64,000 bases of DNA, taken from Solenopsis invicta. Lineage: Eukaryota; Arthropoda; Insecta; Hymenoptera; Formicidae. The DNA is taken from contig NC_052676.1 of the NCBI RefSeq assembly GCF_016802725.1, forward strand, positions 7,705,433 to 7,769,432. Direction: 5' to 3'. Below are positions 32,001-43,400 of this stretch, in pieces. Under the pieces are notes generated by a model. It worked only from the letters and a program-made list of their open reading frames with translations. It had not been told where the DNA came from and ran no database searches. The stretch's first letter is position 1; the number at the start of each line of letters is the position of its first letter. Position numbers and translations under genes: made by a program.

Positions 32001-35000
32001 TTTATGTACATACAATTATATTTATATATATGGACATATTTGATATATATATAATTATGTATGACAAATTTTTTAACAACTACCTGGAAGAAATCATAAA
32101 AGAAACTATGAAAAAAATTCTGACGCAACGCTCCGTTCGTAGAAAACACGATCAGTGCGAATTATTGCGGCATGTTAATCCTCGTTAATTTTTTTTTTTA
32201 TCTATTCTGCTTGCATTCGTAAATAAGATTTTTTCCCATGAATTCATTTATCTTTAAAAGATGACGTACTTCCAAAATAGAGAAGCGCCAGGTGACGCCG
32301 GTAGTGACCACCGAGGACACGAAGAAGTCGAAGCCAACCGTCGTCAAGATCACCGACGAGGAGAACGGTCGCGTGAACGATGCTTTCCAGAAGGCAGACG
32401 ACCGTCACTCGCGATCGCAGCAGGATTCGCCGGGTACACGCCCGCGGGATACCCGGGACGATCGCGAGCTTCGCGGCGATCAGGAGCCGAGGGAGAACTT
32501 CGAGAATGGCCGAGCTCTACGTGACTCGCAGCGGTACCGAGGTGATATCGAGGTGCCGCGTACGATCGTGCACGATCCGGATCGCAGGATCGACGAGTCC
32601 AGGATAGTGTACAAGAGTCGAGACATCTATCAGCGGCCGATCGACGAGATCGACACACCACGATTTCCGATGGAGTACGAGAAGGGAGATCCGGTCTTCG
32701 CGAGAATCGTCAATCCGAGCGTGAAGATCATGAAGGTCGAGCGAGATGTGGAGGAGGCCATTGACAACTACAACAGGTGATTTCTCGCGTCCGGAGACTC
32801 TCGTCGTGTCCTCGGTTCGGAAATTTTATTTAAGCGTCGGCAATATCTACGTCGGCCATCTTGAATCATCATGCTTAAGGATGTACCACACATATTTTCA
32901 AAATAATGAAAAATTATAAAATTATTAGAATTATTCTATATTGCATTTGAAAATAATGCGAAAAATTTAGCGGCGAATTTCTTGCCGAATCAAAAATTAT
33001 TTCAATAAAAAATAAGAATGTGTTTTGATGGAAATGTAATTAAGAGAAATATATGAAAAACTAAATTTTTATTATATGTAAATACTTTAAGCAGGATTGA
33101 GTAGTAACTTGTTAAAAAGTTAAAAGTTAAAGAATAAAGTTAAAAGTTCATAATTTTTAACCCAGCTAATTTTAAATGATTTAACTTTTAATTTTACTAG
33201 TTATTTTTTAAATACAAACTTTAATTTATTAACGTTTAAAATTAAAAATTTATCTTAAAGAAAAAAATATATTCTCACATACCAAAGTAATATTTTTTGT
33301 TATATAAACTTAATTTACAAATAAAACATTAAAAATTTATTGGATAATCCATGTTATAATTATTTTGAGTAATCTAACTTTAAAAACTTGTGAATTATGT
33401 TATTTAAAAATTACAAAGATTAAATTAACTTGAGTGCTTTTCAAGATTAACTTTTAATTTAACGTAACTTTTAATTAAGTCAATTTTTTGTTCATGTAAT
33501 TTTTAATGTAACTAAATAATTTTACAAGCCAGTAACTTTAACTCAATTTAGTTGAAGGAATAAATAAACTTGCTCAATTTTAATTTTAAGTATTTGGTAT
33601 GATTTATGTAAGTATCTCAAGCAAAATTGGGTAGTAACTAGTTAAAAAGTTAAAAGTTAAGTAATAAAGTTAAAAAGTTAATTATTTTTAACTTATTTAA
33701 TTTTAAATAACTTGATTTTTAACTAGTTATTTGATTTTTGACTAGTTATTTTTGAAACACAAACTTTAATTAATTTCATTACGGTGCTGGAATTAGTTAC
33801 ACTGCAAACCAACAAATTTATTTACTTATTTATGAAACAACTAATCTCTGCATCGCGATGAAACATTGTATAAATCATTTTGAATACTTAAAGTTCTTGT
33901 ACAAAAAATTAGGACTTTTATTTTCATTATTTTAAAATAATTAACTCTTAATAACAAATGTGCTATAAAAATGTGTTATTAAATTAAAAATATAATGATA
34001 ATCTCAACATTTTTATATATACATATAGCTGTGGCGATATTGGAGTGGAAATAGAGACACCAGACAGAGAGAGAGGGGAGAATTTGAAAAGATCGTTTGG
34101 TACATGCAGAGTAAAATAATTGGCCGACGTGGCTGTTTTTGGGATTTTGGTTGGCTTACGTAGTGCAATCGTTTCTCTCCGCTTGTACCAAACGGTTTAT
34201 GTTGCTGTCCTCTTCAAATGCTTCTTTTTCTCTCCGTCTCTATTTCTACTTCATTATCGCCACACAGCTTATTTAAAGTATAAATAGTAACACATTTCCA
34301 ATTTTAATTTATTTTACTGCTGATACATCCACGGAAACGCATGCAAACGATTCTTATCTTTCGTACGCAAATAATTTCATGTTTAAAAAAATATGGAGGA
34401 CTTTGCTAACTAAAAAAAAAGAAAAATAAATTTCCAACTTTTGAAGTAAGGAATCGATTCTAAATTGCCTAAATATCTTTACTCAGACCGCCATTGTGAA
34501 ACGTGTAATTGTCAGAAAAATTAACTATTCATATTATAAATAAAAACTTCTGTCCCGCACATAAATTGTGGAAGATAATTGTTGCGTCACTTGTATTTCT
34601 CCTCTCCAATATTCACGAAATAATTAGGAACGCGAAACATCGATCATCTTACTCAGAATCACAATACGTCAAATGGAGAGTCATTTGCGTGGACGTGAAT
34701 CGTCAGAATCGCTCGCTTCCGCGTTTCCGGAGTAATGATTCAAGATGCGTGACGCACCGGGCGCGCCGTCATTTAAAAATATAATCTTGTTTCAACGGCG
34801 AGCAGATATTCGGACAACAGCCAGTATGACAACGTGCCCATCAGGATGCGTGGCTCATCGGGAATCCTCAAGGGTCACCATCGCGACGTCTCCTTCAACG
34901 TGCCACCACCGCCCAAGGAGTACCGATCCAGAAGATCCAAGGACGACATCGAGATGCTGCAGGAGTACTTCGGCGTACTGAGAACCACCGGCACGCAAAC

Positions 35001-35118
35001 CGCGAGGGTACCATCCTCGCCGACCGATCCGGGATACGTTCGGCACACTGCAAGTAACTGGCCGCAGGACGTTAAATCGAGCACACCGAGACCTAGCCCG
35101 GAACACGATAGAATTTAA
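25333..35118 (+). CDS. Gene B: four-helix membrane protein with long charged tail
   Basis: Exons 25333-25371, 27555-27681, 27803-27900, 31336-31576, 32281-32776, 34806-35118 total 1,314 nt and encode 437 residues with phase kept at all five joins. Exon 1 gives MWNRKVFIRIIEV, a basic N-terminus leading straight into helix 1. Helices: 1 about 14-24, 2 about 58-78, 3 about 90-108, 4 about 120-142. Residues from about 145 on are a hydrophilic tail rich in Arg, Asp, Glu and Pro, presumably cytoplasmic and disordered. The loop after helix 1 is long and basic. There is no enzyme motif. It is similar to gene A in helices 3-4. The insect Snakeskin and MARVEL families have comparable topology, but I cannot assign it to either. 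Start chosen because the ATG lies 12 codons before a perfect GTACGT donor and in frame. Confidence 0.75.
27526..27545. repeat. (CT)n microsatellite before gene B exon 2
   Basis: Uninterrupted CT run about 10 bp before the exon 2 acceptor; it may serve as its polypyrimidine tract. Confidence 0.85.
27555..27900 (+). CDS. Gene B exons 2 and 3: helices 1 and 2
   Basis: Exon 27555-27681 (acceptor TTGGCAG, donor GTAAGA) encodes helix 1 (LLCVACVVALRV), an Arg-rich loop with RRVFHYL and an NNVTW site that could be N-glycosylated if the loop is outside the cell. Exon 27803-27900 (acceptor TTTCAG, donor GTAATT) encodes helix 2, an Ala/Gly/Thr-rich segment including GGYVIVTTGLLIAAATG. The 121-bp intron between them is the shortest in the gene. 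The codons are GC-rich compared with the flanks, a good sign of real coding. Confidence 0.8.
29032..29080. repeat. (CT)n microsatellite
   Basis: About 24 uninterrupted CT units in gene B intron 3. The minus-strand frame at 28933-29166 is only its Arg/Glu translation. Confidence 0.95.
29259..29380. mobile_element. Short MITE with GCGTTTACTTT ends
   Basis: Left end GGGTGCGTTTACTTT, right end AAAGTAAACGCAGCC. ATA occurs on both flanks. About 120 bp, no coding. Confidence 0.75.
29570..30110. other. GC-rich island inside gene B intron 3
   Basis: Balanced GC and frequent CpG in an otherwise AT-rich intron. Frames on both strands (for example 29553-29933 plus and 29746-30102 minus) overlap each other and show no domain or splice support. 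Possible alternative promoter, noncoding RNA or enhancer. Confidence 0.35.
30611..30734. mobile_element. Short MITE with CCTAACGGCA / TGCTGTTAGG ends
   Basis: CCTAACGGCAGAAGATATC at the left mirrors GATATCTTGTGCTGTTAGG at the right. Inner words AATATTGTACGAAC and TACAATATTCGTTCG are also mirrored. Flanked by TTA. Confidence 0.75.
31336..31576 (+). CDS. Gene B exon 4: helices 3 and 4 and start of tail
   Basis: The acceptor is TCTCAG. The exon encodes EFFLLGLGVILFGIVGALS (helix 3), an acidic loop and helix 4, which contains an exact seven-residue repeat LIFIGDL-LIFIGDL. A basic PPRKKDK segment follows. The preferred end is GAT TTG G before GTGCGG, an unusual donor; its join to 32281 gives EKDLEKRQV without a frame break. 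Without that donor the frame stops at TAA 31591-31593 (...GAAIN), giving a short isoform lacking the tail. Confidence 0.75.
31471..31512 (+). repeat. Exact 21-bp tandem duplication in helix 4 of gene B
   Basis: TTGATATTCATCGGGGATCT plus G occurs twice in a row without a mismatch. It keeps the frame and lengthens the hydrophobic segment by seven residues. Identity of the copies suggests a recent event or an assembly artefact. Confidence 0.9.
32281..35118 (+). CDS. Gene B exons 5 and 6: long charged cytoplasmic tail
   Basis: Exon 32281-32776 encodes about 165 residues dominated by Arg, Asp and Glu (RDTRDDREL type runs), with a folded-looking end PVFARIVNPSVKIMKVERD. Exon 34806-35118 (acceptor GAGCAG) continues YSDNSQYDNVP, then GSSGILKGHHRDVSFNVPPP and a Ser/Pro-rich end DRI before TAA. 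Tyrosines in acidic and Ser settings could be signalling sites, which is inference. GC-rich codons against an AT-rich background support both exons. Donor GTGATT at 32777; the phase (2+1) matches exactly. Confidence 0.8.
33107..33790. repeat. Two direct copies of the TTAA/AGTTAA repeat
   Basis: Words GTAGTAACTTGTTAAAAAG (33107) and GTAGTAACTAGTTAAAAAG (33630) start two parallel copies about 520 bp apart in gene B intron 5. Same family as the start of the window. Confidence 0.6.
34027..34269. mobile_element. MITE with AGCTGTGGCGATA ends
   Basis: AGCTGTGGCGATATTGGAGT mirrors the right end ...ATTATCGCCACACAGCT. Inner segments GATCGTTTGGTACATGC and GCTTGTACCAAACGGTTT are mirrored. About 243 bp in gene B intron 5. 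Confidence 0.8.
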
Positions 35119-35366
35119 CCCTTTCATGCACACGCGGGTATTTTCTCGGTCTCTTTTCTCTAATTACAAGTTCATTGGCCACTTTTAGTTCAGTTAAGAA
35201 TATCAATTACTTGTTTCCTAATTAGTAAAGTTAATAATTAATGATTAAAACTTTTCGAAAGTTCTTTCACTAATCTTGTAATACTAATATCTACATCCCG
35301 CTATCTTTCTGCAATTTCTGAGACTTGTTAAATATTTTCACAAGCATTTAGTCATGAAAGGATTAA
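35115..35366. mobile_element. TTAA-flanked (piggyBac-type) MITE starting in the stop codon of gene B
   Basis: TTAA at 35115-35118 and again at 35363-35366 flank an element with ends CCCTTTCATG and CATGAAAGGA. TTAA target duplication is the hallmark of piggyBac transposons. The first TTAA contains the TAA stop codon of gene B. The rest of the gene B 3' UTR therefore starts inside the element. Confidence 0.8.
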
Positions 35367-37027
35367 AGCAAGACATAGCAATCGTTATTATTATATACTT
35401 CTCGACAATTTTTTGTAAGATTTTTGTATATGGTAAAGATGTAACAATTAAGGAACGAAACTCGTTAAGTCCAAAAACATTTACTCTTTGAAAAAAATAA
35501 AAAAAAAACTATACTTTAAGTTGAAATTAAGTGGAAATTTTTTTATATGTATTTACAATTAATACGAAACTCACTTAATCAATCTTAAATTTAACGACAA
35601 TAAAACGAGGATTTTGGACTTAATTATTGTGTACCAAGCACACGCGCGAGATATCACGCATTTATACTTAAATAGTGTTAATTATAATAAATAAATTAGA
35701 AGGATAGCTACCACAGGACTGCAATCATTTCGGAACTTAAGACTCACTGCAGTCATCTTGAATTGATGACGTTATAGGCGACGAGAAAATACACGATGAC
35801 AATTCTTGCAACGTACATTAAAATGAAAATGTTTTTTAATAAAACAACATTACTTAGTAATCGATAGAGCAGATATGTAAAATAATCGAAAATTCCCTCT
35901 TTGGTTGGGTGATATCAAAATAAATAATCCATATATGTCTAATTGAAATAAATATTTGCTTTCAGGTATAAAATTGTGACAAAATGGGGTCAATATATTT
36001 TAACATCACGGTAATTATTTGTCTAAAAAAATGTTGCACTAAAATAAAAAATAACGTTGAACGGTGCGAGAAAAATTAAATTATATTTTTTTACGCGTAC
36101 ATTGAATGTACATGTATCTATTACGTATTTCGCATCGAGACGATTTTTTTTTTACTTCACCGTTTTGAATTAAGTCGCCACTGTCAATGCGAACTTGGCA
36201 AACAGGAGTCTTAGGTGTCTTTCAATAATTTTTTTTAGTTTATATGTCCGTTACTTTTGAGAGTTTTATTTTGCAGACCTGTGCGGTAGTTTCGGGATTA
36301 CGAGACAAGAGATTCGGGAAGGAATAACACATCCTTTTTTTACACGTAAAAATTTCAATATAAAGTTAATATCTTCGTTCACATCTCGTACTCCTCTATA
36401 TGCATATACGTACAATTATTATTAATAATCTGATGATTACATATATAATCGCTGCATGGTTAGTTCACCTGTTCAACACTCATCGGGGACGCGTGTTAAT
36501 ATCAATGTTAATATTACACTGCCATGATAGATGTAATTTCTATATTCGCATTTATTCCTCACAGTCAACGTCCAAACTGTTGAAAGTACCAATTATTCCT
36601 TGTCTGTTCTCTTTATGAACTCCTTAAAACGTATAAATAAATGCTATACAAGTCCATCGTTTCAAGTCATCCGATATGGACGATTTAGATACTTGAGCAT
36701 TCGTTTTTTTCTTTCTTCACGATTCCCCCTTCTAGCAAGTCCTACGAATATCCTTGATGACGGATCAGTCGCACCGTTGTTCGTCAGGACGCGGGCCGAT
36801 ACGTTGGAACGGATTTATCCTACTTGGTATCCGATGTAGCTCGAACCTCAAAGGTCAGTATTTTACGCAGGTCATGTTAAGGACAATACCGCGATTTACA
36901 TTGGCTACATTAATCTCATGGGCTCGCGCTATGCTACATTAATCGAGGGCTTGGTTACCGCCCTGCAGATTGACTGATCCGGATCGGATATCGGTCGCGA
37001 AGGAGGAACGTCGCGTCGCAAAGAAAC
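35367..37027. other. Intergenic region between convergent gene B and the myosin gene
   Basis: 3' flanks of both genes. AATAAA-type signals are present on both strands. Small frames at 36400-36942 lack support. The GC rise at 36760-37020 is likely myosin 3' UTR. Confidence 0.4.
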
Positions 37028-37487
37028 TTATCTCATGCCGAGCCCGATGCCGGCTCCACCTTGAACGTTGGACGTCCTCTGTTCCATAGTGATGTACTGC
37101 CTGATGAGGCGGGAGATTTCATGGGCCTGCTCCGTCTGCAGCCTAGTGATACGCTGCTGCATCAGATTGCCGCACTTCATGTCGAGGTAGAGCGTGCCCT
37201 CCTCGGACTTGACCTTCCTGGTGGAGATCACTTCGGAGTAGGGGTAATGGTACAGTGTCTCCTGGAAAACGCGAGACGCGAGGTTAAATTGTACGTGAAG
37301 AAGAAAAAACGCCGTTATGTGAAGAAGAAACGAAAAGCGGAGCTACTTACATGCGTGATCAGATCTATGAAGTGCACTCCATGTCGATTAAGAGCGAGAA
37401 TATGATCGGCGCCTTTTTCCTTGCCCTCGGGCACCCTCTTTACCGCGAAGAAACTCGAGCCAAAAAGCGGCCACTTGGACAGTATTT
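37028..37487 (-). CDS. Myosin XV exons: end of second FERM domain
   Basis: Exon 37487-37351 encodes ILSKWPLFGSSFFAVKRV, the typical start of FERM lobe F3, then HGVHFIDLITH. Exon 37261-37028 encodes LYHYPYSEVISTRKVKSE, then MKCGNLMQQRITRLQTEQAH, a motif shared by myosin VII/X/XV FERM ends, and a short Gly-rich tail GGAGIGLGMR before TAA. The donor GTAAGT and acceptor TTTTCCAG are good. The 89-bp intron between them is the shortest of the gene. Confidence 0.9.
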
Positions 37488-40400
37488 CTAGAAAGGAGAA
37501 AAACACTGTTTGTATATATATTTGACCAATGACAATTTTTTAAACTGTTATTGCTTGAATTCTTGCTTGTATATTAAAGATATTGCGGCAAATTTGAGAA
37601 TACCTTTTTTACCGTTCAAACACGGAGAGAATTTTTTATTGGGATTTATTTTCAAAATCGTAAAATATGAATGAAGAAATTTCCCGTACAGCACGTAATA
37701 TTGCAATATAACAATAATATTGCTGCAATATTGCTGTAATATTACAATATTGCTGTAATATTACTGCGATATTGTAACATTATTGCAATATTGTTGATAA
37801 ATTGCGTGCTGTGCGGGTTATTATAAAGTAAAATTTTAGTAAAAAATTTTACTAAACATTACTAAAATTATAATAAAGGATGATGGATAAAAAATAGGTC
37901 GATTTTTATTCTCAGAATGACAATAAGTAAAAACGGTATGTTTTATTTGTAGTTTTTAAGCTGCTGAATCTAATTATGACCTTTAAAATTTAATTTGCTT
38001 GAAAAAGTAAATTAAAATCAATATATCAAACTATTAAATATTTAGCACTGTATTTTATTATTGTTGCAAATATATTTCGTGTTTTCCTGTTGGTAAAACC
38101 TAATAACACTGTCGTCTTTAATAATTCATGTTCTACTTGATTAAAAAAAGAATAAGGAAGTTATTAATATCTGAAAACAAAGGCATTATCGATGGGAACG
38201 TTTAAATCTTGATTATAACACTTGAGAGCATTGTTGTTTACCACATCTTTCAAAGATTCTTTCCAAAATACTTTGTATTTAATTGTTGGAAACTGTAAGA
38301 TGTGCACAGAAAACTTTTAAGCACTAAGATCTGCTTTGACTAAATACGATTTTCTTTATTTATTAATTTTCGATCGATTTTTACTCAATATAGTTTATTT
38401 TACTATAGTTTTATATTTTCATCAACATATCGCTCTCATAATAGTTTCTTATATACTTAATAGCTTCGTGTGCTAATTTTAATACTTTTATTAAACATTA
38501 ACAATAATAATAAGTAACAAAAACGGGAAATGTGAGTCAGCGCGGAAATTATTGCGTAAACATTGATAAACAAATTTTAATCGTTATTTAGATTCGCAGG
38601 AAACGAACTTAGATCGCATCGCTTAATAAATGATGATAATTGCACCTGACACAATAATTTCTGCTGACTCACATTTTGCGTTTTTGTTACCTATTATTAT
38701 CTTTAATACGGTGAGTTCTACACGAATCTTTTTACCAAGCTTTTAACAGCCTTTAAGGATCAGAATCAGATTCAATAGCTCATAAACTACAAAGAAACAT
38801 TGTTTTATTTGCTGTTCTAAAAGTCAAATATCTTTTCTCGAAGTCCATGTTGTCAACTATCACAATTTTGAATATTAAACCCTAAGAGAGAATTCTTTCT
38901 GTGTATATACACAAGAAATTTTGAAATAAAATAATGTTCTGTTACTCGCTATTGGTTACCATGTACGTTATTTGTTGCAATACAATAAGTTACCCAGCAA
39001 ACACCACGTTACATGTAACGTAAATGTTAGTTGTAATTTTCCACTCAACAATGTAACTGTTATATAACATACTCGTTATATAACAGTTACATTGTCGAGT
39101 GGGAAATTACAACTAACATTTACGTTACATGTAACGTTGTGTTTGGTGGGTAGAGACAAAAGGTTATATTTCGAAGTCTTGAGTCAACTCACCGAGCACC
39201 TGTGCCTTGCAGACAGCCGCCGAAGAGTGCTGAACGTTGTTCCAGGCTTGCTGGACCATGTTCGACCACTGTTGCGGCCTGGGCTCCCTCAGGCTGAGCG
39301 CTGGTTTTGGCAACAGATATTTAATCTCCTTCGTCGCGGGTTCGTGTGCCATGTCAGCCGCTCTGTGTAGCAGCGCCGCTATTTGCGCCATGTCATACTG
39401 CGAAACACGCGTGCCGTTAATTGATCGCCGTTAATTCTTCCCATCCGGTCGAACTCGAGAGCTCCCAGAACGCAGACGCGTTGATACTTACAATTATTTC
39501 TTGAGGTAAATGTTCTCCAGGTAGGACTAGTAAGAGTCCCTCCAAGTAATCGGGAGCGATTTGGTTAAATACGACTTCTATGTACAACGCTGCATCCAGT
39601 CGCAGAGGATAGTACCAAACGGATCTAAGATTTTTTTTGGAAAACGTTATTTTCATCGAAGTCACAAAAAGGACGATTAAAAATTTCTGCGCTTTTTCAA
39701 AATAACTCTGTGGCGATAAAGATTATGTAATTCATCAATTTTTATCAATCAGATACTTTTTTGTAAATTCTCTTAGTATTTTTCAGATTATTTACAAAGT
39801 AATCTGGGTTGAATAAGTCCCATCTAATTAATTTTATTTTCAAAACTTTGTGTAAGAGCTTAAATATTTTTAAACTTTAGAGTTTTTGAAAAAAAAAAAA
39901 AAAATAATAATTCATCAATTATATCAATATTTCTGAAGCAGACATTTTACCATTGCCGCAATGATGCTGAAGTATCGCAGCAATACTTGCAATGTTTCTG
40001 CAATGCTGTGCCGTATGGGATTATTTATTTTGCATTCTTATCATTGTAAACCCATGAAAGTACGCAGCAAGAACGCCCCATTTCTAATTCAAATTTATCT
40101 TCGTCTCTTTATATTACAGTAATAATCCCGTCAGTTTAGAAAAATATTGCTACACATGTATAAACAAAATAAGGTCTGTTTGTGAAAGAAGCTTCTATAA
40201 ATTTTCCATTTATCGCAACTACTCGATAGTTTTGAGCTTGCAGCGGCGAAACGTAGAATCTGTAGAATCCACCGTACCTGCAGAATATTAGATAGAACAT
40301 CTGATGGTTTTTTTGGAGCTCCGTGGTTACGTCCAGAACGTATTCGTCCCTGGCCAACGGCATGGTGAACGCGTCGCCGTCGACGATGCAGTACAGCGAG

Positions 40401-43400
40401 AACTCGTCCATCTCGTGCGGGTTTCTCACGGAGATGACATTGCACATCTCCTCAATAACGTCCTGCACGACCGTCGTGCATTTCGTGTTAATGACCCGCT
40501 CAGTGCCGCCTGGTAGTCGGTAGATCTGCCTCTTCGCGTTCCTGCCCGCGCTGATCGCCATGATCTCCTCCACGCTGGGCACGTTTTTGCGCCCGCCGTA
40601 TTTCACGGTCTTCCGCAGGTTCTGCAGGCACACCATCGCGGTGCCGTGGTAAGCGCGACGCTTGTCGTACGCCGCCGTCTCGAGGTACTTGGTCAGATAG
40701 GGTCTGAGGCCTTCGCTGCAAGTGAAATAGGCGGCAATGATGCTGAAGATTCGCCAGCCGCGCTGGCAGCTCTCCGGATTCGGGCTCTTGTTATTGGTAG
40801 TCTGCTTCATCAGCTGGCAGTAAACCTCGTCGCGCAGCTGCTCGTATTTGTGACAGTGCTGCGAACAGGCGCGAGGGTATGGTTCTGTTAGAAAACGCGC
40901 GTCCTTCAGCGCGAAGAAAAGAATAGACGGAGCGATCGTTAATATTAGCGCGCGAGAAGACGAAGATAAAACAAGATAATGACAGATAATAACGGATAAT
41001 CGGCAAGTTCCTCTTCTTACCAGGGATTTCGAAGGTAAATCCACGAAGAGACTGGAATATGCAAACGTAACTCGACTCTCAGAAAAATACGGAACACTTT
41101 TCATTTTACGTTCACGTTTCTATTATATAAGAAGGCAGTACAATCAGAAATGATTCTATGATAAATGAAATATTTAGATCGATACGAGTTACAAACACAG
41201 GTATGGTACCGCAATTCTTTATATGACTCCAATACTTTCTAATTAAAGAGTTTTCCTGATAAAAATTTTTCTCTCACAATTTTTCTCATTTTAAATTTAT
41301 GAAAAAAAAAATACATTAAATTTTCTTAAATGTTTTTCAGTTTCTTTTTTTTTAGAAATTATAGAATAAGAAATTCTTAAAATAGATCAGAATACATATA
41401 CAATTTCTAGAAATTATGTAGACTTTTTATAGTTCTTTTATACTTTTTTATAATTGCTCTGTGAAAAGAAACATTTTCTGTTATAATGGGATTAAGAAGC
41501 ATTACGCTGCATACGATAGATGACCGCGACGGAGTACTATTTTTCGTAATTAAAAAGCCGCACTGATTAAAATGAAAGATGCAGCAATATGGCATTTATT
41601 AATTATGTGGGCGTATAAATATTATCCTAGCACAAATAGCTAGTCTAGTGAGTCAAATTAGTAGGTTTAACCCTTAAACACACCGATCCTGTAAAATATA
41701 TAAACACATTTTCGGATCTGAGAGATTTTTTTTAACTTTGAGAAGCTATAACTTTGATTAAAATCAATATTTTTCAACAATTGTTTTTTAAATGAAAGTT
41801 TTGAAAAATCTGAGAAACGTAACTGCATAATCGGCATTGCTGAAAAATAATTTAACGTAAAGTTATAAAAAAAAACCAATAAGTAAAAATGAGAAATTGT
41901 TCCAAAATTCACTTTTCGTAAAAAAATCATATCTCCGTAACAAAAAAGTTTTGAGAACTTTAAAATACGGCGTTTTAAAGCTAAAGAGTGATACTTAAAA
42001 AAAATCATGTCATTGTCATTTATATTAAAAAATATACTTACGTAACGAGACAAATATGAGGTATTTTTGATTAATTTAAAGTATCTAAAATTGAAAATTA
42101 ATGTGTTTCATAATATATTTTGGAACCTGCGTAGAAATCCTCTTTTCCATGGTAATATAATAGTATTTTAACTATAGACAGAATAACATCCGCGAACGGA
42201 CCTGCTCGAATGTGTTTTGTCCAGTTTCTTTACAAATTTGACGTTTTAGAATTCAGATAAATCTTTCAAGAGCCTCCTATAGAAAATTTGAAAAATTAAT
42301 GATTACCACGACATATTCGATTTTATACATAGAAATAATCTTAAAAAATATCTAAAATAATATATATTTAAAAATATAAGAATATTCTCAGAATGTCTGT
42401 CTTCTTAAAAATTCTATGAATATCCATTCAATGTTTCTAATGGAAGCTCTGAAAATGTTCCATAAACTAATATATGTTGGCTATCATAGGAACATCTTTC
42501 GATTGAAAATAATCGACTTTAACTCGAGTCTTATCAGTAAACGTTCAAAGATAAACCAAAAGTAATTTTGATTTGGTTAGAAGTGTAAACTTACCATGAG
42601 GATGGTGTAGACGCATTTGACCTCGCTGGTCTCAGGCGGCAATGGCTGGTCCCCCATGTACCTCATCAGGCACAGGAAGCACTCCACGGCTAAAAGGCTG
42701 AGATCGCCGTCCAGCCTGAGCAGACTCTGCTCGATAGGGACGGTGGAATACTTGACCAGGTCCACTTGTTCCTTCCAGGTCCACTCGGTGCCGTCCTGCT
42801 GACCTTTGCCCTTCTTCTTCTTCTTGCTCTTCAACGATTCTATCACCTTAAGGGATCCGCTGATTGACCCGTCCGCGGTTTTCAACATTTCGAATCTGCA
42901 GAATGCATACGACATGTTCATTAATGTCTATCCGCCCGTTCGCTTATGTCGCGCGCGATAAGCCGACTGTCGGCTCCTCCATGCGAACACGGAACCAGAA
43001 ACGATACGGAAAAAAAGAGACACCGCGGTGCACGGTCGAAATGATATCGCACGGCGGCGGGTCGCGTTATGCTTTCTCAACTCGACTGGCTTGCATAACA
43101 TAGTAAATAGTTGCTTCACATACTCATTTCCATACGATCTACGAGTTTGCGCATGTACTTGGTATCAGAATTTAGAAGGGAGAGTTATATTTAAATATCT
43201 CGTTTCTAATTGCAATTTTTTTTACATTAAACCTTTACCATTTTTATCTTAATTAATAATTATAATAGATATGATTTTCTAGCGTTGTTCCGCAGTTTGA
43301 ATTATCTGTAAATATATAAGGAGTGAACAAGTAATGCGAACACTTGGGAGAAACACCCCAAGCAGAACAACAAGTCAAAATGACATCAAAATGATTCACA

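Noticed and set aside
40858..40884. Alternative acceptor at 40885 for the MyTH4 exon
   Set aside because: It would shift phase against the upstream donor at 42595; 40858 keeps the MyTH4 sequence in frame.
41667..42053. 128-residue minus-strand frame near TTTAACCCTTAAACACACC
   Set aside because: Lys/Phe/Ile-rich as expected in AT-rich DNA. The TTAACCC start suggested another piggyBac-type element, but no matching right end was found.
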